Assembly (NCBI GenBank): GCA_000341795.1
Contig: AODO01000066.1
Location: 62,001-126,000 of the forward strand
DNA length: 64,000 bases
Source: Rhodococcus triatomae BKS 15-14
Lineage (GTDB): Bacteria; Actinomycetota; Actinomycetes; Mycobacteriales; Mycobacteriaceae
Reading direction: 5' to 3'
The translations under genes and the position numbers were made by a program. The notes under the pieces were generated by a model. It was not told the DNA's origin. It was given only the letters and a program-made list of their open reading frames with translations, and did no database searches. Shown here piece after piece: positions 16,327-26,611 of this stretch (position 1 is its first letter; the number at the start of each line of letters is the position of its first letter).

Positions 16327-17339
16327 ATGTCCACCCACCGAGCAGTGCAGGTCGCGGCCGCGGGAGGGACGCCGACGCTCGTCGACGTCGACACGACGTC
16401 GCCGGGACCGGACCAGGTCCGGATCACGGTCGCCGCCTGCGGGATCTGCGGCACCGACCACGGCTTCGTGAACGGCGGATTCCCCGGAACCTCGTGGCCG
16501 CTGACCCCGGGGCACGAGATCGCCGGGTCGATCGCCGAACTGGGAACCGGCGTCGAGGGTTTCGCGGTCGGGGACCGCGTCGCGGTCGGATGGTTCGGCG
16601 GTCACTGCAACCACTGCGTCCCTGCCGCCAGGGCCACTTCATCCACTGCGAGAACCTCCAGGTGCCCAGCTGGCAGTATCCCGGCGGCTACGCCGAGTCG
16701 GTCACCGTCCCCGGCAACGCGCTCGCCAGGATTCCGGACGGGCTGTCCTTCGTGGAGGCCGCACCGATGAGCTGTGCCGGTGTCACCACCTTCGACGCCC
16801 TCCGCAAGACCGGGGCAGCACCCGGCGACCCCGTCGCCGTCCTCGGGCTCGGCGGACTCGGACACCTCGGGGTGCAGTTCGCTCGCGCGATGGGATTCGA
16901 GACGACGGCGATCGCCCGCGGCACCGCCAAACGGGACGACGCGCTCGCCCTCGGCGCCCACCACTACGTCGACTCGACCAACGGCGACGTCGCCGAGTCC
17001 CTGCGCGCGCTCGGCGGGGTGTCGGTGGTCCTGGCGACGGCCGCGAACTCGGCGGCGATGGCCGAGACGATCGGAGGCCTGCTCCCCCAGGGCGAGCTGG
17101 TGGTCATCGGAGTCACGCCCGACCCCTTGCCGATCAGCCCGCTTCAGCTGATCACACCCGGGTTGAGTGTGCGGGGGCATCCGTCTGGAACCGCGCGCGA
17201 CGTCGAGGAGACCCTCCGATTCGCCCTGTCCAGCGGCGTACGGGCCCGAGTCGAGGAACGCCCGTTGGCCGACGCGGCGGACGCGTACGCGACCACGGAG
17301 GCCGGACGTGCCCGCTACCGCATGGTCCTGACCACCTGA
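16327..17339 (+). pseudogene. zinc-dependent alcohol dehydrogenase broken by a single-base frameshift
   Basis: Read as one piece, this would be a 337-residue MDR-family dehydrogenase. The first frame (from 16327) gives the catalytic-zinc residues C38 (ACGICGTDHG) and H63-E64 (PGHEIAG) and structural-zinc C94 and C97 (GHCNHC). The frame then breaks at the CCC run 16620-16622. The second frame gives C100 and C108 (CRQGHFIHC), the Rossmann motif GLGGLGHLGVQFARAMG and the C-terminus ending at 17339. Adding one C restores all four structural-zinc cysteines at standard spacing. It may be a true pseudogene or a sequencing error in a homopolymer. It is convergent with the LuxR gene at 17385. Confidence 0.85.
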
Positions 17340-17384
17340 CCACCTGGTGACGCACTGTCACGACGACGGGTTCCCGCCCGACCC

Positions 17385-18428
17385 TCACCGATCCGATGCA
17401 CCCGGCCGCAGCCGCGCAACGAGTCCCGCGCGACTGCGAACACCGGTCTTCGCGTACACGGACTTCAGGTGGTCGTGGACGGTGTTCGGGGTGATGCCCC
17501 TGCGCTCGGCGATGTCGCTCGTCGAGTGTCCGGTCATCACGTCCGCGCACACCTCACGTTCCCGAGTCGTGAGCGCGCAGGCGGCGAAGACCAGATCTGT
17601 GAGCTCGCGGTCCGTGGCGGGCTCGAGGGTGATCACCGTCCTGTCCTCCTCACCGCCGAGCAACGCCGTCGCACGCACGAGGACCCAGCCGCCGGCTGCG
17701 TCCCGGACCCGTGCTCGGAAGAGGCCGGACGCGTTCGACCGCACACCGGCGGTGGCGATTCTCAGCAGCACCGGGAGCCTGCCGGGATCGGCCTCGCCCA
17801 GCAGGTCACGCCAGCGTCGCGCGGCCGCGGTGAGGGCGACCGGATTGCCCGCGGCGTCGGTCACCACCACCGCAGGCTCCCCGGCGACGGCAGGCGGCCG
17901 GACGCCGTCACGGACCGCGGACCGGGTCGCCGAGGCCAGTGCGGGCGCCACCCTCGACAGGAACTCGACCTCCCGATCGGTGAAATCCGGCCCGGAACGC
18001 ACGAAACCGGCTCCACCCCAGCACATCCCGTCGACCGTGAACACGACCCTGACTTCCCGGTCCAGCCCGAGTGGCCGCCACACCTCACCCTGCCGGAAGC
18101 TGCCCGCGAGGACGTCCCCCGGCAGATCCGATGCGCGAGCGACCGTCTGCCCACTCCGCGCGAGTGCCGCGAACGTGCACGGATCGTGGCCGCCGTACTC
18201 GGATTGCGCGAGCAACGGCTCGCAGTCGGCCGGAACGCGGTTCGGACCACTGGTCATCGACGAGATCGTCAGTGAGTCCGGGTCGATGAGCGCCCAGCAC
18301 GTCAATTCGCTGTCCACCGTCCGCCCCACGAGTTCGATGGCCTGCCGGTGCAGTCGCGCGACGTCGACGCCGGACCCCGCCAGCGCCGTGACCTCCCGGC
18401 ACACCCGCTCCGCTCGGACGGACAACAT
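17385..18428 (-). CDS. LuxR-type transcriptional regulator with N-terminal sensor region
   Basis: A 347-residue regulator. The C-terminus is a LuxR HTH: LTTREREVCADVMTGHSTSDIAERRGITPNTVHDHLKSVYAKTGV. The N-terminal approximately 190 residues look GAF-like (SELTCWALIDPDSLTISSMTSG ... VRVVFTVDGMCWGGAGFVRSG), and a PAS-like stretch follows (AVVVTDAAGNPVALTAAARRWRDLLGE). ATG 18428 is chosen because the longer in-frame upstream sequence overlaps the promoter of the divergent gene and lacks family-like sequence. The target is unknown; the broken dehydrogenase and the DUF1304 gene flank it. Confidence 0.82.
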   Translation of the reverse strand: MLSVRAERVCREVTALAGSGVDVARLHRQAIELVGRTVDSELTCWALIDPDSLTISSMTSGPNRVPADCEPLLAQSEYGGHDPCTFAALARSGQTVARASDLPGDVLAGSFRQGEVWRPLGLDREVRVVFTVDGMCWGGAGFVRSGPDFTDREVEFLSRVAPALASATRSAVRDGVRPPAVAGEPAVVVTDAAGNPVALTAAARRWRDLLGEADPGRLPVLLRIATAGVRSNASGLFRARVRDAAGGWVLVRATALLGGEEDRTVITLEPATDRELTDLVFAACALTTREREVCADVMTGHSTSDIAERRGITPNTVHDHLKSVYAKTGVRSRAGLVARLRPGASDR

Positions 18429-18555
18429 GAAGTCAGTATGCGCTGGCCGGCAGGAACCACACATCCCCCGTTCCGGGGATGGGACGCCGGCGACCCGGGC
18501 CATACCGTCGAGTCGTGACCAGCATTCTGCACAACCCCGACCAGGTCGGTGCGCC

Positions 18556-18960
18556 GTGATCGGCGTCGCGCAGATCGCAGCCGTGATCGCAGCGATCGTG
18601 CACATCGTGGTGTTCGCCCTGGAGGCTTTGGTTTTCACCCGTCCGTCGGTGCACCGTGGGGTGTTCGGCGTCCCCACCGACGACGTGCCCGCGGTACGCC
18701 TGTGGGCATTCGGCGTCGGTTTCTACAACCTCTTCATCGGCGCCGGCATGGTCGTCGGCCTCGTGCTCTGGTGGTCGGGACACGAGACACCGGGCCGAAC
18801 GCTCGTGATCTACCTGAGCATCTTCATGTTCCTGTCCGGCCTCGTGTTGCTCGTCGCGGATCGGATGGCACTCGGCAGGGAGCGCGGGGCCGGACTGTGG
18901 GGTTCGGTGGGCCAGGCCGGGCCACCGTTCGTGGCACTTCTGGCTCTGGCGGTCGGGTAG
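18556..18960 (+). CDS. DUF1304 family membrane protein
   Basis: A 134-residue protein with four predicted membrane segments. The N-terminal pattern IAAVIAAIVHIVVFALEALVF and the loop containing WAFGVGFYNLFIGAG are typical of DUF1304 proteins. The start at GTG 18556 puts the first membrane helix at the N-terminus, as in the family. It is divergent from the LuxR regulator. Function is unknown. Confidence 0.82.
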   Translation: MIGVAQIAAVIAAIVHIVVFALEALVFTRPSVHRGVFGVPTDDVPAVRLWAFGVGFYNLFIGAGMVVGLVLWWSGHETPGRTLVIYLSIFMFLSGLVLLVADRMALGRERGAGLWGSVGQAGPPFVALLALAVG

Positions 18961-19081
18961 GCGTCCGGGCCGACGAACACCCGCCCGGGTGGTGCCGATC
19001 GCCCACCTGGGGTGGGTCCCGGCGCGGCGTCCGGAGCGGGACTCTGGAGTGGCAGTCAGGAAACCACCCCAAGGAGATCCC

Positions 19082-19507
19082 ATGAGCCACCGTCGTGCAA
19101 CCCGCGCCGTCCTCGCCGTCCTCGCCGTGTCGGCAGGCCTCACGTTCGGCGCCACCGGCCTCGCGTCGGCCGGCGTTCCCGGCACGGACCCGGTCGTCGC
19201 CCCGCCCGCCCAACCCGTCGAACCAGCTCCGGCCGAATCCGATCCGTGCGTGATGCCGGAGATCGAGCCGGGCACCGTCCAGGCCGACGTCTGCCCGTCG
19301 GACCCGCGGGTGACCACACCGCACGACGTCATCGATCCCGGGCCCGTCGTCACCGACCCGGCCCCCGACCCCGTGGTGCGCGACCACCGTGGCCCGGACG
19401 CCGTCCAGGGTGGCGGAGTCACCGTCGAGACCGTCGAGCCGGAACCCGAGGTGCGCGACCACAGGGCCGACCCGCCGGTCGTCCGCGACCACCGTCAGGC
19501 GAGGTAG
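19082..19507 (+). CDS. secreted proline-rich protein with VRDHR repeats
   Basis: A 141-residue protein with a Sec signal peptide (cleavage probably after ASA, residue 30). The mature part is rich in Pro, Val, Asp and Glu. It has one Cys pair (PCVMPEIEPGTVQADVC) and three copies of VRDHR near the C-terminus (VVRDHRG, EVRDHRA, VVRDHRQ). AAGGAG lies 5 nt before ATG 19082. Its 3' end overlaps that of the convergent penicillin-binding protein gene by 13 bp. I do not recognise the family. Confidence 0.75.
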   Translation: MSHRRATRAVLAVLAVSAGLTFGATGLASAGVPGTDPVVAPPAQPVEPAPAESDPCVMPEIEPGTVQADVCPSDPRVTTPHDVIDPGPVVTDPAPDPVVRDHRGPDAVQGGGVTVETVEPEPEVRDHRADPPVVRDHRQAR

Positions 19508-21309
19508 CCCTCCGGGAGGGCGGCGAACATGTCGGTGGTGACGGCGACGGCGTTGTCCGAGCTGCCACCGCGAACGACCAGACTCGCGAATGCCAGGTCG
19601 CCCCGGTAACCGACGAACCAGGCGTGCGAGCCGCCCTCGACCTCCGCCTCACCCGTCTTGCCGTACACCTCGCCCTCCCCTGCGATGCGCAACGCGGTGC
19701 CGGAGGTGATCACCTCGCGCATCATGCCGCGCAGACCGTCGACCATCTCCGGTGTGATCGCCGTCCGATCGCCGGAGGTGGTCGTCTCGTCCCCGACGAT
19801 CAGGTGCGGCGTCGGAGTCGACCCGTTCGCCACCGTCGCCGCGGCCAGCGCCATCCCGAACGGGCTGACGACCACCTTGCCCTGACCGAAGCCGTCCTCG
19901 GTGCGCTGGACGAGGTCCTCGGCGGGCGGTACCGACCCGGAGTCGGTGGGCAGGCCGGGGACGTCGTAGTCCGGGCCGATGCCGAACTGCGCAGCCGCCA
20001 CGGTCAGGTCGTCGGCGTCCATCTCGCTGGCGAGTTTCGCGAACGACGTGTTGCAGGACCGGGCGAACGCCGTGCTCATCGACACCGTCCCCAGCGCGAA
20101 TTCGTTGTAGTTCGGCACCGACCGCTCGCCGATCACGATCCGCCCCGGACACGGAACCATCGTGTCCGGCTCGGCGAGTCCGTTGTCGATCGCGGCACCC
20201 GCCGTGACGATCTTGAACGTCGACCCGGGCGGGTACAGCCCCGTGGACGCGACCGGGCCGTCCCGATCCGCGGCCTCGTTCTGCGCGACCGCCATGATCG
20301 CACCCGTCGACGGCTGGATCACCACCATCATCGCCTGATCCGTGCGCGCGTTCACCGCGTTCTGCGCCGCGACCTGGATGTTTCGGTCGAGGGTCACCGA
20401 GAACGACGGCGCCGGTTGTGGTTTCGCCTCCGTCAACACGTCCGTGTCGACACCGTTCTGGTTGACGGTGACGACGCTCCAGCCCGCGGTCCCGTCCACC
20501 TCGTCGATGACCCGCTTCTTGATCTGCCCGATCAGGTCCGGGGCGAAGTTCCGGTCGGTGGAGACCAGGTCGGCTTCCTCGTCGACCGTGACACCCGGCA
20601 GTTCCGTGAGCGAGGCCGCGATCGTCTCGTAGTCGTCCTGGCGCAGGCTGGCCACCAGATACGTTCCGTTCACACTCGACGCCGACTCGGCGATCGACTG
20701 CGCCGTCAGGGACGGCACGAAGGGTGTGAGCAGTCCGGCGAGAGTGGCCGACACCGCGCCCAGGTTCCCCGCCTCGCGAGCGTCGAGTTTGATCCGTTCG
20801 ACGCTGCCGGGAACGAGCACGTCGGTGCCGGACCGCTCGTTCACCCGCGCCCGCGGAGCGGGCACGGAACGCAGCGACATGGTCTGGGTGTCACCGAGTT
20901 TCGGGTGCAGGTCCGTCGAGCTCCACCGAACCGCCCAGTCACCGTCCCGCCTGCCCATCTGCAGGTCACCGCTGTACGTCCACACCCGACCCTTCGGCAG
21001 GTGCCATTCGTAGGTGTACTCGACCGTCGCGGTGTCGCCGGTGACACGGGCCGATCCCACGGTCGCGGTCATCGACTCGGCCTGCAGGTTCTCCCACGCC
21101 GAGTCGAGTGCCCGTTGCGCGGCGTCGGGCCGGTCCGTCAGCGCCGCAGCCTCCGCGGTGTCCTGTTCGGCCAGCAGGGTCACGAACTCACCGGCGGCCG
21201 ACTCGGGGCCGTCGGGCTTCGGAGTGCAGGCGGCGAGCCCCACGGCGAGCGCGCTCGACACCGCCAGCGCGAGCGAAGTTCGGACACCGTGAACGAGACG
21301 CGATTTCAT
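19495..21309 (-). CDS. penicillin-binding lipoprotein (PbpLipo type)
   Basis: A 604-residue class B-like transpeptidase anchored as a lipoprotein. The lipobox VGLAAC puts the lipidated Cys at residue 28. An NTF2-like/MecA_N-type domain (about 36-145) and a dimerisation domain follow. The transpeptidase motifs are S363-T-F-K (PPGSTFKIV), S418-C-N and K551-T-G (YGKTGEAE), so it should be active. The homologue in M. tuberculosis is Rv2864c, in the same neighbourhood. ATG 21309 gives a normal lipoprotein signal; the longer in-frame version does not. It acts in the periplasm-like space on peptidoglycan. Confidence 0.92.
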   Translation of the reverse strand: MKSRLVHGVRTSLALAVSSALAVGLAACTPKPDGPESAAGEFVTLLAEQDTAEAAALTDRPDAAQRALDSAWENLQAESMTATVGSARVTGDTATVEYTYEWHLPKGRVWTYSGDLQMGRRDGDWAVRWSSTDLHPKLGDTQTMSLRSVPAPRARVNERSGTDVLVPGSVERIKLDAREAGNLGAVSATLAGLLTPFVPSLTAQSIAESASSVNGTYLVASLRQDDYETIAASLTELPGVTVDEEADLVSTDRNFAPDLIGQIKKRVIDEVDGTAGWSVVTVNQNGVDTDVLTEAKPQPAPSFSVTLDRNIQVAAQNAVNARTDQAMMVVIQPSTGAIMAVAQNEAADRDGPVASTGLYPPGSTFKIVTAGAAIDNGLAEPDTMVPCPGRIVIGERSVPNYNEFALGTVSMSTAFARSCNTSFAKLASEMDADDLTVAAAQFGIGPDYDVPGLPTDSGSVPPAEDLVQRTEDGFGQGKVVVSPFGMALAAATVANGSTPTPHLIVGDETTTSGDRTAITPEMVDGLRGMMREVITSGTALRIAGEGEVYGKTGEAEVEGGSHAWFVGYRGDLAFASLVVRGGSSDNAVAVTTDMFAALPEGYLA

Positions 21310-21380
21310 CGCTGCCCATAGTAGGGGCGCACCGGCCGGAACTCGCCGTCCCACGACGCCGGAACCGGTGACATTCACGT

Positions 21381-21396
21381 ACGGCTGCGCAGCCGT
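21381..21396. terminator. short palindrome after the GNAT gene
   Basis: ACGGCTGCGCAGCCGT, a 16-bp perfect palindrome, lies 10 bp past the minus-strand stop at 21406. It might act as a weak terminator; the stem is short and there is no T-tract. Confidence 0.35.
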
Positions 21397-21405
21397 CAGG
21401 CGAAC

Positions 21406-22242
21406 CTAGTCGAGGAGGATGGTCGAGAAGGTGGCGACCTGGGTGAAGCCGACACGCTGATAGGCGCGGCGGGCGGCATGGTTGAAGCTGTTGACGTAGA
21501 GACTCGCCGTCCGTCCGGCGGCGGTCACCGCCGAGGCGACGGCTGCCGTCCCGGACGCCCCGAGCCCCCCGCACCGGTGGTCGGGATGCACCCAGACGCC
21601 CTGGATCTGTCCGACCTGACGCGACGCCGACCCGATCTCGGCCTTGAACACGACCTCGCCGTCCTCGAACCGGGCGAACGCTCGGCCCGACGCGATCAAC
21701 CCGGCGACCCGGCGTCGGTAGCCTCGCCCGCCGTCACCGGCACGCGGGTCGATGCCCACCTCCTCGATGAACATCTCCACCGCGGCAACGAGGTACGTCT
21801 CGAGCTCGTCCATCCGAACCAGCCGGACCTTCGGGTCCGGCTCGACGAGCGGGCGGGCGGCGAGCGCGAGAAGCGGTTGTTCGGCCCGCACCTCGCGGGC
21901 GGGACCCCAGTCCGACTCCAGCATCTCCCACAGCGGAAGGGTCAGCTCGGCTCGGCCGACCAGCGACGAGCACATCCGCGGAAACCGCGTCGCCCGATCC
22001 GCGAACGCACGCAGATCGCCGAGTCCACCGCGCAGGGGCACGAGGTTCGCCCCCGAGAAGCACAGCGACTCGTCGGGGCCACCGCGGCTCCACAGTTCCC
22101 CGTTGATCGACCGTGGTTCGACACCCAGGTCCTGGACGCGTGCGGCGACCATGCACGTGGCGATCGGGTCGGCGTCGAGTACCCGCAGCACGTCGGCGCG
22201 ATCCCGCGCGCCGAGTTGCCTGGCGCCGAGCAGTTTGAGCAC
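21406..22242 (-). CDS. GNAT-family N-acetyltransferase with DUF4081-type N-terminus
   Basis: A 278-residue protein. Residues about 1-130 form an N-terminal module (VLDADPIATCMVAARVQDLGVEP) of the DUF4081 type. The C-terminal half is a GNAT domain with the acetyl-CoA loop QGVWVHPDHRCGGLGASGTAA and a typical end YVNSFNHAARRAYQRVGF. It matches the gene next to ispG in mycobacteria (Rv2867c). The acceptor substrate is unknown. The start is GTG 22242. Confidence 0.88.
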   Translation of the reverse strand: MLKLLGARQLGARDRADVLRVLDADPIATCMVAARVQDLGVEPRSINGELWSRGGPDESLCFSGANLVPLRGGLGDLRAFADRATRFPRMCSSLVGRAELTLPLWEMLESDWGPAREVRAEQPLLALAARPLVEPDPKVRLVRMDELETYLVAAVEMFIEEVGIDPRAGDGGRGYRRRVAGLIASGRAFARFEDGEVVFKAEIGSASRQVGQIQGVWVHPDHRCGGLGASGTAAVASAVTAAGRTASLYVNSFNHAARRAYQRVGFTQVATFSTILLD

Positions 22243-22334
22243 CCAGTCACCCCCGGGTCTCGTCGAACCATAAGGACAGTTCGTCCACCGCGGAGACCAC
22301 CACGGTGGGCGTGCCGACAGGATACGTGGCCAGC

Positions 22335-23489
22335 TCAGCCCACGGTTACCACTGGCGATCCCGAGTCGGAATCGTTGCCCATCTCCTCGGCGATCCGCAT
22401 CGCCTCCTCGATCAGGGTCTCGACGATCTGCGCCTCCGGAACGGTCTTGACGACCTTGCCCTTGACGAAGATCTGGCCCTTCCCGTTACCGGACGCGACA
22501 CCGAGATCGGCCTCGCGGGCCTCGCCGGGACCGTTGACGACGCATCCCATGACCGCGACCCGCAGCGGCACCTCCATGCCCTCCAGACCGGCCGACACCT
22601 CGTTGGCGAGGGTGTACACGTCGACCTGGGCGCGACCGCAGGAGGGACACGACACGATCTCGAGCCGGCGGGGCCGCAGGTTCAGCGACTGCAGGATCTG
22701 CGTGCCGACCTTGATCTCCTCGGCGGGTGGCGCCGACAGCGACACGCGGATGGTGTCACCGATGCCCTCGGACAGGAGGGCGCCGAACGCGACCGCGGAC
22801 TTGATCGTGCCCTGGAACGCCGGTCCCGCCTCGGTCACACCGAGATGCAACGGGTAGTCGCACTGCGCCGCGAGCTGCCGGTACGCCTCGACCATCACGA
22901 CCGGGTCGTTGTGCTTGACGGAGATCTTGATGTCGCCGAAGCCGTGTTCCTCGAACAGACCGGCCTCCCACAACGCCGACTCGACCAGCGCCTCCGGGGT
23001 GGCCTTGCCGTACTTCTGCAGCAGTCGCGGGTCGAGGGAGCCGGCGTTCACGCCGATCCGGATGGGGATGCCCGCGTCGCCGGCAGCCTTCGCGACCTCC
23101 TTGACCCGGCCGTCGAACTCCTTGATGTTGCCGGGGTTCACGCGGACCGCGGCGCAGCCGGCGTCGATCGCGGCGAAGATGTAGCGCGGCTGGAAGTGGA
23201 TGTCCGCGATGACCGGAATCTGGCTCTTCCTCGCGATGGTCGCGAGGGCGTCGGCGTCCTCCTGGCGCGGGCACGCGACGCGGACGATGTCGCAGCCGGA
23301 CGCCGTCAGCTCGGCGATCTGCTGCAGCGTGGCGTTGACGTCATGGGTCTTGGTGGTGCACATCGACTGCACCGACACGGGGTGATCGCTGCCGACTCCG
23401 ACGCCTCCGACCATGAGCTGACGAGTCTTGCGACGCGGCGCGAGGACGGCGGGAACATCGGGCATGCCCAAACCGACGGGGCTGGTCAC
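22335..23489 (-). CDS. ispG: 4-hydroxy-3-methylbut-2-enyl diphosphate synthase IspG
   Basis: The penultimate enzyme of the MEP isoprenoid pathway, a [4Fe-4S] protein that reduces MEcPP to HMBPP. The 384-residue product begins with the TIM-barrel domain ([18 protein letters not shown], then [17 protein letters not shown]). The cluster cysteines lie in [11 protein letters not shown] and [14 protein letters not shown] 23489 is chosen, with AAGAAGG just upstream. It is in the conserved ispG-rip-dxr order with dxr 1.3 kb upstream on the same strand. Confidence 0.96.
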   Translation of the reverse strand: MTSPVGLGMPDVPAVLAPRRKTRQLMVGGVGVGSDHPVSVQSMCTTKTHDVNATLQQIAELTASGCDIVRVACPRQEDADALATIARKSQIPVIADIHFQPRYIFAAIDAGCAAVRVNPGNIKEFDGRVKEVAKAAGDAGIPIRIGVNAGSLDPRLLQKYGKATPEALVESALWEAGLFEEHGFGDIKISVKHNDPVVMVEAYRQLAAQCDYPLHLGVTEAGPAFQGTIKSAVAFGALLSEGIGDTIRVSLSAPPAEEIKVGTQILQSLNLRPRRLEIVSCPSCGRAQVDVYTLANEVSAGLEGMEVPLRVAVMGCVVNGPGEAREADLGVASGNGKGQIFVKGKVVKTVPEAQIVETLIEEAMRIAEEMGNDSDSGSPVVTVG

Positions 23490-23533
23490 GGTCTGCCTTC
23501 TTTCGTTTTGCGGTACAGAAGAGTCTAGTCGGG

Positions 23534-24745
23534 CTAGAAGATCTTGATCGGGTTGATGATGTCGGCGGTCAACGTGAGCAACATGAACGCGCCACCGATC
23601 ACGATCACCACGTACGTCAACGGCATCAGCTTCATGTAGTCGACGGGGCCACCCGCCGGTAGCCCCCGCCTGATCCGCAGGGTGTTGCGGATCTTCTCGT
23701 AGATCGTGACCGCCATGTGGCCGCCGTCGAGCGGCAACAGGGGCAGCAGATTGAAGATGCCGAGGAAGAAGTTCAGGCTGATCAGCAGCAGCACGAACAT
23801 CTCCCACAGGCCGCGCTCCGCCGCCTGACCGCCGATGACCGAGGCACCCACCACGCTGATCGGGGTGTCCTGCGCTCGCTCGCCCCCGGTGACCGCGGTC
23901 CACAGGTCGCCCACCTTGCTCGGCAGCTGCGCGAGTCCCTTCACCGACTCGACCATGAGGTCGCCGGTGAACGCGAACGACGCGGGGATCGCGGACAGCA
24001 CGTTGTACTGCGTCGGCCCGTAGTAGTCGGGCACCACACCGATCGCACCGACCGTCACGGTGCTCGTCGTGCCGTCCGGGTTCTGGACGAGGCGCTGCAC
24101 CGGTTCGGGTACGACCGTCACGGTGAGGGTCTGCCCGCCTCGCTCGACCGTGTAGTCCACCGGGCCGTCGTGTGCGCGGGTCTCCGCCTGGAACTCGCTC
24201 CACGTCTCGACCGGCACGCCGCCGACCGCCGTCACGAGGTCGCCCTCGCGCAGGCCACCGGCGGCCGCGGGGCCGGGGACGTTCTCGTCGCACGCTGCCA
24301 GCGTCCCGTCCTGCAGCTGATCCGACACGCAGCTGGTCGAACCCAGCTGGGTCTCGGGCGGCTGGTTCAGGTTGGGCAGGCCCCACCCGACGGCGAGGAC
24401 GACGACCAGCGCCAGACCCAGCACGAAGTTCATCGCGATGCCGCCGGACATCACGACGAGACGCTTCCACGTCTTCTGCTTGTACATCGCGCGCTCGACC
24501 TCGTCCGGGGCGAGTTCGTCGTGCACGGTCATGCCCGCGATGTCGCAGAAACCGCCCGCGGGGATCGCCTTGAGGCCGTACTCGGTCTCGCCGCGCCGGA
24601 ACGAGAAGATCTTCGGCCCGAAGCCGATGTAGTAGCGGCGCACCTTCATGCCGAGCGCGCGCGCCGTCCACATGTGGCCGGCCTCGTGCAGCGCGATCGA
24701 GAAGGTGATGCCGAGCGCGAACAGAATGACGCCAACGATCAACAT
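23534..24745 (-). CDS. rip1: site-2 intramembrane metalloprotease (Rip1/RseP type)
   Basis: A 403-residue zinc protease that cuts transmembrane substrates such as anti-sigma factors. The active site is H20-E21-A-G-H24 in the first membrane helix; the second site is LPLDGGH near the C-terminus. One PDZ-like region lies between (about residues 170-225: [19 protein letters not shown]). There are about four membrane segments. M. tuberculosis Rip1 (Rv2869c) has the same place between ispG and dxr. The gene starts 6 bp past the dxr stop and is probably transcribed with it. Confidence 0.94.
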   Translation of the reverse strand: MLIVGVILFALGITFSIALHEAGHMWTARALGMKVRRYYIGFGPKIFSFRRGETEYGLKAIPAGGFCDIAGMTVHDELAPDEVERAMYKQKTWKRLVVMSGGIAMNFVLGLALVVVLAVGWGLPNLNQPPETQLGSTSCVSDQLQDGTLAACDENVPGPAAAGGLREGDLVTAVGGVPVETWSEFQAETRAHDGPVDYTVERGGQTLTVTVVPEPVQRLVQNPDGTTSTVTVGAIGVVPDYYGPTQYNVLSAIPASFAFTGDLMVESVKGLAQLPSKVGDLWTAVTGGERAQDTPISVVGASVIGGQAAERGLWEMFVLLLISLNFFLGIFNLLPLLPLDGGHMAVTIYEKIRNTLRIRRGLPAGGPVDYMKLMPLTYVVIVIGGAFMLLTLTADIINPIKIF

Positions 24746-24751
24746 TCCGTT

Positions 24752-25903
24752 CTAGCCCTTCCGCTCGACGAGCTCGTGTGCCCGTGCCCGTGCCCAGCCG
24801 TCCGCGGCGAGCACATCGTCCACGGTAGCCGGTTCCGCCGACCACTCGCCGCCACCGGCGAGTACCTTCTCCACGGTCCGCACGATGGACGGGAAGGATG
24901 CGACACCGTCGAGGAAGTACTGGGCGGCGACCTCGTTGGCGGCGTTGTAGACCGCGGTCATGCAGCCGCCCGCCCTTCCTGCGGCGCGGGCCAGGTCCAC
25001 GGCCGGGAAGACCGCGTTGTCGAGCGGTTCGAAGGTCCACGTCGACGCCGCCGAGAAGTCGCACGCGGCTGCGGCGCCGGGAACCCGGTCGGGCCAGCCC
25101 AGCGCCAGCGCGATCGGCAACCGCATGTCCGGCGGGCTGGCCTGGGCGAGTGTCGAGCCGTCGGTGAAGGTGACCATCGAGTGCACGATCGACTGCGGGT
25201 GGACGGTGACGTCGATGCGGTCGTAGTCGATGCCGAAGAGCAAGTGGGTCTCGATCAGTTCGAGGCCCTTGTTCACGAGGGATGCCGAGTTGAGGGTGTT
25301 CATCGGGCCCATCGACCAGGTCGGGTGGGCGCCTGCCTGCTCGGGGGTGACGCCCTCGAGGGCGTCTGCCGTCCAGCCACGGAACGGGCCGCCCGAGGCG
25401 GTGAGGACGAGGCGGTCCACCTCCTCGGCGCGGCCGCCGCGCAGGCACTGTGCGAGCGCGGAGTGCTCCGAGTCGACCGGCACGATCTGACCGGGCGCGG
25501 CCGCGGCCTGGACGAGCGGACCGCCCGCCACGAGGGATTCCTTGTTCGCCAGCGCGAGACGGGCACCCGATTCGAGGGTGGCCAGTGTCGGCTCCAGTCC
25601 GAGGGAGCCGACCAGCGCGTTCAGGACGACATCCGCTTCCGTGGACCGCACGAGTTCGGTGACGGCGCCGGGTCCGGACAGCACGCCGGGCAGGTCGAGC
25701 CGGGCCGCTGCCGCGGGATCCGCCACGGCGACGCGCGTCACGCCCGTCGCGCGGATCTGCTCGGCGAGCAGCTCGACGTTGCCACCGCCGGCGGCGAGAC
25801 CGACGACGGTGAACTTGTCCGGATTGGCGGCGACGACGTCGAGTGCCTGCGTCCCGATCGAGCCGGTGCTGCCCAGCAGGAGCACGCGAGTAGGTTCTGT
25901 CAC
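24752..25903 (-). CDS. dxr: 1-deoxy-D-xylulose 5-phosphate reductoisomerase
   Basis: The second enzyme of the MEP pathway, an NADPH- and metal-dependent reductoisomerase that makes MEP. The 383-residue product has the NADPH loop [36 protein letters not shown] with metal-binding Asp/Glu, and [10 protein letters not shown]. The start at GTG 25903 is chosen because it places the nucleotide loop at the usual distance; TTG 25936 is a weaker alternative. It sits upstream of rip1 and ispG, so the MEP genes and the protease probably share a transcript. Confidence 0.95.
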   Translation of the reverse strand: MTEPTRVLLLGSTGSIGTQALDVVAANPDKFTVVGLAAGGGNVELLAEQIRATGVTRVAVADPAAAARLDLPGVLSGPGAVTELVRSTEADVVLNALVGSLGLEPTLATLESGARLALANKESLVAGGPLVQAAAAPGQIVPVDSEHSALAQCLRGGRAEEVDRLVLTASGGPFRGWTADALEGVTPEQAGAHPTWSMGPMNTLNSASLVNKGLELIETHLLFGIDYDRIDVTVHPQSIVHSMVTFTDGSTLAQASPPDMRLPIALALGWPDRVPGAAAACDFSAASTWTFEPLDNAVFPAVDLARAAGRAGGCMTAVYNAANEVAAQYFLDGVASFPSIVRTVEKVLAGGGEWSAEPATVDDVLAADGWARARAHELVERKG

Positions 25904-25993
25904 CCGTCCATTGTTCCCGATCGGACCTGAGAGCAACCTGACAGGCCACGACCGGGCGGCATCCTCGCGCGATCCGCGATCCGCGATCCGCGG

Positions 25994-26509
25994 TCACCGG
26001 GCCCCGGCGACCCGCGCAACCTCGGACTCGTAATGCCCCTTCAGTTCGAGATAGCCGTCGAACTCCGGTCGCGGTCCACCGGACCGGGCGGCGACCAGCA
26101 GGTCGAGGTAGTACTCCCACCCCGGTCCGGTGTCCGCGGCCAGCGCGACGGACGAGCTGTCGAGGTGCTGGATCAAGCGCACCCGGCACCCGCCCGGTGC
26201 GGCGGCGACCTGCAGTTCCATCAGCCACGACCCGAAGTCGTCCGAGGACGAGAGCACGTAACGATCGGGCGGCTCGCATTCCTCGACGGTCATGTCCATC
26301 CACGGTTCACCGTCCTCGAAACGCATCTGCACGTGGATCGTGTTGCCGGGCGCCGCGGTGCCGCTCCACGGGCCGAACCATGCTGCGGTGCGCTCGGATC
26401 GGGTGACGGCGGCCCACATCTCGGCCGCCGGCTCCGAAAACTGCCGGTCGATCAGGAGGTCGGCGCCGTCGCCGCGGCGAACCAGCCGTCCGGTCGCTGT
26501 GGCAGGCAT
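25994..26509 (-). CDS. SRPBCC (AHSA1-like) domain protein
   Basis: A 171-residue START-like fold protein: [30 protein letters not shown] at the N-terminus, then PDRYVLSSS and a long C-terminal helix with [12 protein letters not shown]. Members bind hydrophobic ligands or act as Aha1-type co-chaperones; here the role is unknown. It is upstream of dxr on the same strand with a 90-bp gap, and divergent from the DUF2631 gene. Confidence 0.85.
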   Translation of the reverse strand: MPATATGRLVRRGDGADLLIDRQFSEPAAEMWAAVTRSERTAAWFGPWSGTAAPGNTIHVQMRFEDGEPWMDMTVEECEPPDRYVLSSSDDFGSWLMELQVAAAPGGCRVRLIQHLDSSSVALAADTGPGWEYYLDLLVAARSGGPRPEFDGYLELKGHYESEVARVAGAR

Positions 26510-26611
26510 CCGACACTCCCTCGGAGAAGTCCACCCCGGTCGCTACGACGCCGGGTCGTATGCCACGATATGCGGGCAAGACCCGTACCGCACGAGCAGG
26601 AGGAACCGGCT

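Noticed and set aside
22335-26303. A 1322-codon open frame on the minus strand
   Set aside because: Only the last 384 codons (ispG) look like protein. The rest is antisense or out-of-frame reading of rip1 and dxr, rich in Arg/Gly, as expected for stop-poor high-GC DNA.
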